Assembly: GCA_030280995.1 (NCBI GenBank)
Contig: JASXTE010000001.1
Location: forward strand, 1,525,501 to 1,589,500
Length of the DNA: 64,000 nucleotides
Source: Hemileia vastatrix
Lineage: Eukaryota > Basidiomycota > Pucciniomycetes > Pucciniales > Zaghouaniaceae
Direction: 5' to 3'
The notes beneath the pieces were generated by a model. The model was given only the letters and a program-made list of their open reading frames with translations. It had not been told where the DNA came from and made no database searches. This document shows, in pieces, positions 58,491-64,000 of this stretch. The stretch's first letter is position 1. Every line of letters starts with the position of its first letter. The position numbers and the translations under genes are program-made.

Positions 58491-58679
58491 ACTGATATAA
58501 TAAAAGAAGAAAAAATAAGTGAGGAGTTAGACATATGAAAATGGTAAGAAAAATAAAAAACCACAACTTTATGAAGGGCAGAATAATACGTAAAGAGAAA
58601 GGTAATTTTAGGAATCTGGAAGGATTAATGCATGATGTAAAAATTATGTTATGACTTATGAAATAAGTAAACATGAAAT

Positions 58680-59230
58680 TGGGAAAAAAAGGCTCAAATT
58701 TAAAGTTTAATATCTCAGAAACCACTGAACCAAATTCTAATTGGTTTTCTGAAAATATAAGATAGGCTTCAAAAGTATCTTCAGCTAAAAGGAAAATTGT
58801 TTTAAATAAACCTAACCCTAATTCTGACTCTGCTTTTCAAAATTGCACAAAACCTTGAAAAGTGATGATAAAAATTCCAAAAAGAGGGAGATAAAAGCCT
58901 AGATAATCATCAGAAAAGAGTTTAAGAATCCTTATTCTCTAATTATGCAATATAAAAACTTGAAAAAAGATAAGTGAAATTTGAAAAAAAAGGCTCAACT
59001 TCAAAGGCCAAAATCTCAGCAACAACTGAACCTAATTCAAACCTGTATATGGTAAACAAAAGATAGTCTTCAGGAGAATCTTCAGTTAAAGGACATGTAA
59101 ATAAAATAAACCTAACCCTAATTTTTTATATAAAAAATGAAAGAAAAAAAAAGCTAAATTGGAAAAAAATGGCTTAACTTTAAAGGTCAATATCTCAGCA
59201 ACCACTGAACCAAATTCAAATCTGTTTATG
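58680..59230 (-). repeat. Three tandem upstream units (copy D)
   Basis: Units at about 58690, 58990 and 59170 share GGCT-CAA/TAA-CTTTAAAGG, TCTCAGCAACCACTGAA and CCTAACCCTAATT, equivalent to 1086-1410 but with one extra unit. Confidence 0.7.
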
Positions 59231-59516
59231 GAAAATAGGAGATAGCCTTTTGGAGAGCCCTGGCTTAAAAGGAAATTATATTCAAATAAAACTAACTCTA
59301 ATTCTGAGTCTGATTCTCAGACTTTTACAAAAACTTGAAAAGTGATATTAAAAATGAAGACATGATGAGCTATATAAGTCCAACGTTATTCAGATATGAT
59401 TCCTACATCTGTTTGAGTATGAAATTTTCATAGAAAGAATGAGATATTATATATACATGAAAAAAGATGATGAAACTTACCTTAATTGAAAGGTAGGAAT
59501 AATAGAGTGAGAAAGT

Positions 59517-60324
59517 GTCAAGGTTCTTTTGGTGTAGAAGATTTGGTACAAAGTCTTTACGAGGATTTAAAGGGTTAAAATGGATTCTCAACAATTTGGT
59601 ACTTATTTCTTAATCAAGGATGATTATTTTACTCAATTATAAGAGGTAGAATTCATATATTAATATATTTTATAGATTAGAACTACGTGAATGTAACTAC
59701 TAATGTTATAAAAGTATAAGAATAATTTTATTGTAAATAAGTAAATAAGTAAGTAGTTTTTTGGAATGCCTAAAAAAGGAAAAAAAGGAAGGGCCTTTTA
59801 TAGGCAATATGTGAGAGAAAAGAACACAGAATTTACACCTCCTAATACAAGAGTGTGAGAGAGAAAAAGCTTAATTAAAGAGAGTATGTGAAATAATAAG
59901 AGTAAGACTAAATAGTGTGTAAATAAAAGTATTTGATTTATTTGAAATAAAACTCTGAACCCTTTAGTCCGTCACATTTTAGTGTAAGAACATTTGATTT
60001 GAAATATAGAATCAATAAAATTTAATTAAAGGAATTTGAAAAAGGTATTTTTTTTCTTTTTTATAACTTTTTATATATTTTTAATACTAATTTTTATTCC
60101 CATCTCATCTGTATTATTGAGCATGGTGTTTGGGAGTAAAAATATATGTGGGACAATTACTTATTTTTATTAATTAATTACTTAGTGTACTTAGTTAGTT
60201 CATTGTACTTAATACATAAGTATTTAATAAATAATTAATTATTAATAAGGATCTAAAAGGCGTGGCTTCACCTCAGTAAGATAATTAATTATTTTACTGG
60301 GTAAGTCTAGTAGCCTGGATGACA
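59517..60324 (-). repeat. 3' LTR of Ty3 element 2
   Basis: 808 bp, TGTCA...TGACA termini, homologous to the solo LTR at 43655-44463. The adjoining CTCCCTCACTCT at 60325 is the complement of a polypurine tract, placed correctly for a minus-strand element. A TATAAAAGG-like box lies about mid-LTR (near 59793-59803 on the minus strand). Confidence 0.92.
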
Positions 60325-60467
60325 CTCCCTCACTCTAAAAAAACAATAAAAAAATGTTAAGATTTTTTCTTTTTATACTTTTTTAGTAGAGTAGGAAGAT
60401 TAGATATCTCCTTCACAGGTATCCAAGAATCATATTCAGATGATTTATTCTTGAATCTCAATAAGTA

Positions 60468-61609
60468 TTATGTACCTTTTTCAGCAGTGACTATTCTGTC
60501 ATTCAGAATTTTTTCAATTTCTTCTGTTTCAGTGATCTCATTTGGGGTTTTCTTTGGTCTTCCCCTCCTTTTTGGAAATAAATCACTATTGGATGTGTAA
60601 GGTTTCAGAAGAGATATTGGAAAAACAGGATGTTTTCTGTCATATGGAGAATACAAAATAACCTCAACTGCATTATCTCCAATCATTCTTCTGACAACAA
60701 ATGGACCAACAAATGGGTCTTTCAATTTGTTATTACCTTGTAAATTGAAGTGGACTGTAGAAATCAACACTTCATCACCCTTTTTAAAAGTGTATTCTTT
60801 ATGGGATTTGTCCCATCTCTTCTTCTAATATTCAAATGATTTTTCAATACATTTTTGAGCATGATTTCTGAAAAGTTGTTGCATATGAAGAAATGATTTT
60901 ACACCAGGATGTATATCCAATTTAGGTATTTTGTTATTGAGAATTTGGGCAGGAGTATTTGGAACATATCCAAGCCAGAGCTCAAAAGGCTTTCTTTGAG
61001 TAACAGAATGAACAGTGCTATTATAAGCAAATTCCAACCCAGTAAGTAAGGTAACCCAATCATGAGTGAATCTTTCATTATCCTTATACTCAAGGCCATA
61101 GGCACAATACCTTCTAATCATGTCCTCTAAAGTCTGAATCATTATTTCAGCTAAGCCATCAGTCTGCAGATGATGGGCAGTAGAAAGTTTCAGATCACAA
61201 CCACAAACATCCATCAGAGACATCCAAAATTCAGAAGTAAATTTAGGGTCTCTGTCAAAGATTATGGCTTTAGGAAAACCAGCAGTATTAGAAATATGAG
61301 ACCACCATAAGAAAGCTAATTCTTTAGTGGAAACATCCTTGTGGGTAGGGATAAATTTACACATTTTTGTGAATCTGTCCACAATAACCCAAAAGAGTTA
61401 TAACTGTCTTTACCAGCAATAGGTAATCCTGTTACAGAATCCATGTTTATTATCTGCCATGGTGCATCAGGAGGTTCAATATGTTGCATTAATCCAGCTC
61501 TCTTACCAGTTAATCTATTTGATTTTTGGCAAGAATCACAAGATTCAACATATAATTTGGTGTCCTCAGACATAATAACCCACCAAGCAGTGTTTTTAAT
61601 TCTGGTCAT
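60468..61609 (-). pseudogene. Integrase of Ty3 element 2
   Basis: C-x2-C of the zinc domain (VESCDSCQKSNRLTGKRAG), catalytic residues MDRFTKMCKFIPTHKD (Asp), IIFDRDPKFTSEFW (Asp) and TDGLAEIMIQTLED (Glu), then HDWVTLLTGLEFAYNS and a C-terminal GPFVVRRMIGDNAVEV with PYDRKHPVFPISLLKPYTSN. Frames overlap at 61316-61382 and change again at about 60800, so at least two frameshifts. All three catalytic residues are retained. Confidence 0.85.
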
Positions 61610-62900
61610 TTTTTTTCAAGATCAAAATGTCCAGCTAATATGTCATCATGACAAATTTTCAAGATGATTTCTCTCATAGAAGGAGGAATAACAATGACAT
61701 TACTCAACTTTCTCCTATAATATAGGTATCCATCATCAATTGAAAATTTACTATTTTCCAAAGCTTTTTGGTACTTTGGTGGAAGGGTTTTAATTAATGC
61801 TTGTATTGAAGCATTCTTTGGATCATTTAATATGGTGCATAACTTTTTCAAGTCAGTGTCCTTATCATATGAATCCAGAATAAGCTGTAATAGCTCTTCC
61901 TCCATATCAACCACATATATCCCATGTATATGAATAATATCATCCTCAGGATCATAAGCAGGATTAGAGTCATTATTTGGTAAAGGTAACCTAGATAACA
62001 TATCCACATTTGAGTGAACAATACCATCCCTATTAATAATTTTCATTCTCCCTCTGTATTCTTGAAAAGCCAACTGCCATCTGAACATATGTCTGTTTGG
62101 TGTTTTCAAGTTTAAAAGGGATTTAACTGCACTACAGTCAGTGACAAGTTCAAATTTCTGGTCATCTAGATAATAATGAAGCTTTTCTAGAGCCCACACT
62201 ACAGCTAAACATTCTAATTGAGTAGCACCATATTTCAATTCACTATTTCTCAAGGTGCATGAAATATAACAAATTACTACTTCTGAAACTTTATCATTTA
62301 TCACTTGTTTTTGATGGAGGGCAGCACCAAGACCAATGAATCTGGCATCAGTGTACAAAACAAATGGTTGATTAAAGTCAGGTAAAGCAAGAATTGGTGC
62401 TGACATCAAACAGTGTTTCATAGTGTCAAAAGCTCTTTGTCTTTCAGTATTCCAGACAAAAGCAACATCCTTTCTAGTTAATTGGGTAAGGGGTAAAGCT
62501 ATGACTTGGTAACTTTTAATATACTGTCTATAGTATCCACACATTCCCAAAAATCTTTGAAGTTCTCTAAATGTAGTGGGAGCCTTCACCTGTTGTATGG
62601 CTGCCACTTTGTTTTGGTCAACATATATCTGTAAGCCTGAAACAACATGACCAAGAACTTTTAAAGAATGGAAACCAAATTTACATTTCTTCAAAGCAAT
62701 TGTCATATTTATTTCATCTATTTTCAGGAATACTTTACACAGGTGGTTAAGATGGTCCTCAAATGTTTTTGAGAATATAATGATATCATAAATATAAACC
62801 ATCAGCTATCCTTCAATTATCTCTTGATGTAATGTGTTATCCATGACTTTTTGGAAAACTGAAGGGGCAATAACAATTGAGTTATCCTCAATGTTATTTA
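61606..62900 (-). pseudogene. Reverse transcriptase (C-terminal half) and RNase H of Ty3 element 2
   Basis: The 398-codon frame from 62802 holds the end of the RT palm, thumb, the FLGMCGYYRQYIKSY connection, RNase H (PFVLYTDARFIGLGAALHQ, KYGATQLECLAVVWALEKL, FELVTDCSAVKSLL) and HMFRWQLAFQEYRGRMKI. Upstream the frame joins gag-like sequence through APSVFQKVMDNTLHQEI and one TAG at 62816-62818 (TGG in element 1). The active site reads VYIYDII instead of VYIDDII, so one catalytic Asp is lost. Confidence 0.88.
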
Positions 62901-63867
62901 TGATCTTAGCATCTTCAAATGTAGATAAAGAATTATTATCAATATCAATAGTATTTAAATAATGAATATCCTCTTCCAGCATCAAGATTTCTTGTTGAGA
63001 TTCATATGAAATATTGCTGGCACAATCACTTGACGTATCATCCAGTGCTACTGTGTCATCAGCATGCTCCTCTGTTTGTTCTACCAGATTTATCTTCTTG
63101 TCAAAAATGTGGCCTTTCTGCCAAGGCTTGTTTCACTTGAAGCAAGTGTTTGTTACATACTTTTTTGGTGCAACAGGGGCAGAAGGTTTTCCAACCTTTT
63201 CCAGAGGTTTCTGTTGGTAAGTGGAGGGTTTCTCCAAAGGGGTCCTAGGAATGAATCTTCTGGAATCATACTTGTTGTTTAGAAGGATCTCATTGCAAGT
63301 ATTAATGAAAGAAGAGGGTTCTCTGGAGAACTCAGTCCTAGCCACTATCAAGTTTCTCAGAGACATTGGTAATTTATAAAGGATCCTGTCCTTCCATAAC
63401 TCAAACTCCATATTTGGGTCCATTGCCCTTAAGATCTTTACAAGTTTCATTAAGAGCTCAATGGGTTTATCAGTAGAAAAGCTATATCTAGTTTCCTCAT
63501 ACTGCCTTTGTTGAGCCATTCTGAACTTGGAGCCACCAAATTGTGCTTTAATCAATTTCTTCCCTTCCTCCCATGAGTAGTCATTCCCATCCAGGAGAAC
63601 AGATTCATACCACATTAGGGCAACATTAGTAAACAAAGAAATTAACTTGGACACAATTTCCTCATCTGAAAGTTTGTAAGAATTTTTTAAGTTATCAATT
63701 CTGCAAATAAATTGTTGCCAATCAGAGGAAGAATCACCATCAAATGTTGGGTACTCGTCAAGTTTTGGCCAATTCTTTTGATTTGAAGGAGTCTCCTTAG
63801 TACAAGCTTGTTTCTGAGTAAGTAGCAGCTGTAACTTCTCTAGTTTGGCAGTAATCTCAATGTTCAA
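62901..63867 (-). pseudogene. Gag and linker of Ty3 element 2
   Basis: From 63867: FDGDSSSDWQQFICRIDNL, KLISLFTNVALMWYESVL and WEEGKKLIKAQFGGSKFR, the Ty3 capsid-like block, then PSAPVAPKKYVTNTCFK and a TGA where the second Cys of the zinc finger would be (NKPWQKGH follows, without the last Cys). An acidic linker (EEDIHYLNTIDIDNNSL) leads straight into RT. No protease motif is present. Upstream of 63867 the sequence continues as Ser/Thr-rich coding-like DNA to the window edge. Confidence 0.8.
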
Positions 63868-64000
63868 TCCCTCTGTTAAAGGTCCTGGTGCATCATTAGT
63901 TTTTAATGGAAACTAAGGGGTATCAACATGTATTTCTGCAACTGATTTACTTTTAGATGAACTAGCCACAGGTAGCTCTGGAGCATCCTGTACTGTTTGT

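Larger units (their letters stand above)
56929..59516 (-). mobile_element. PIF/Harbinger element, copy D (degraded, interrupted)
   Basis: Begins AGGAAGTGTCAGTTCTTTC, a decayed form of the copy A/B terminus, followed by CCGCACTTAACTTAAGTG. In order: Myb/SANT-like remnant (plus strand), minisatellite units, tail of the dioxygenase gene (minus) and its upstream repeats. At 59516 the Ty3 element 2 begins, and the remainder lies beyond the window. The order is the mirror image of copy C, which supports transposase-dioxygenase-Myb as an ancestral layout. Confidence 0.75.
59517..64000 (-). mobile_element. Ty3-type LTR retrotransposon 2 (minus strand), 3' part
   Basis: 3' LTR at 59517-60324, then integrase, RNase H, RT and gag on the minus strand; the 5' LTR lies past the window edge. 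Inserted in Harbinger copy D after GAAAG (59512-59516). Relative to element 1, protease and the first half of RT are missing, and the remaining gag and RT are joined in frame. Better preserved than element 1. Confidence 0.88.

Noticed and set aside
1..64000. tRNA, rRNA, CRISPR or bacterial operon signals
   Set aside because: None found by eye; gene structure, introns and transposons are eukaryotic.

Overview
The window is an AT-rich stretch of eukaryotic DNA, most likely from a basidiomycete and probably a rust fungus (Pucciniales). Three things point there: a five-exon nuclear ribosomal protein gene with short GT-AG introns, Ty3-type retrotransposons whose residues recall those of basidiomycete and rust elements, and PIF/Harbinger transposons paired with a rust-like Myb/SANT protein. 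The species assignment is inference. No tRNA, rRNA, CRISPR array or bacterial feature was seen. Apart from one host gene (RPS26, 7914-8820) and one weak small-secreted-protein candidate (7135-7344), nearly every recognisable feature is a transposable element or a remnant of one.

Left third (1-21.6 kb): four Harbinger-related elements with a small single-copy island between them. Copy C (1-4746, its left part outside the window) shows the most complete layout: transposase C-terminus, then a gene resembling fungal Tet-like 2OG-Fe(II) dioxygenases on the same strand, then a ~95-bp minisatellite, then a convergent three-exon Myb/SANT-like gene, then the terminal repeat. Copy A (9947-13709) is a rearranged derivative with the N-terminal half of the transposase and an inverted copy of the dioxygenase gene. 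Copy B (19073-21628) has matching termini, AAT target duplications and an uninterrupted two-exon transposase. A different element with 8-bp flanking repeats (15878-18777) carries a worn-down relative of the dioxygenase tail. The single-copy island at 4.75-9.9 kb holds RPS26.

Middle (23-52 kb): a large plus-strand Ty3 element (27351 to about 51690) that has been invaded repeatedly. A 9-kb minus-strand Ty3 element (29649-38718) sits in its gag region with target duplication AAGAA, and a solo LTR (43655-44463, target CTATT) splits its integrase. Between integrase and 3' LTR lie two minus-strand pseudogenes sharing a C-x2-C-x6-C motif. Another solo LTR (23106-24281, target TAGGG) and a Tc1/mariner pseudogene lie upstream.

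Right part (52-64 kb): Harbinger-like and Tc1-like miniature elements, an LTR fragment, a degraded Harbinger copy D (from 56929) with the same Myb/SANT and dioxygenase arrangement, and a second minus-strand Ty3 element (59517 to the right edge) inserted into copy D.

The most notable system is the Harbinger family that carries a putative TET/JBP-type dioxygenase as a third gene. The copies seen here are individually broken, but the arrangement recurs and the breaks differ from copy to copy.
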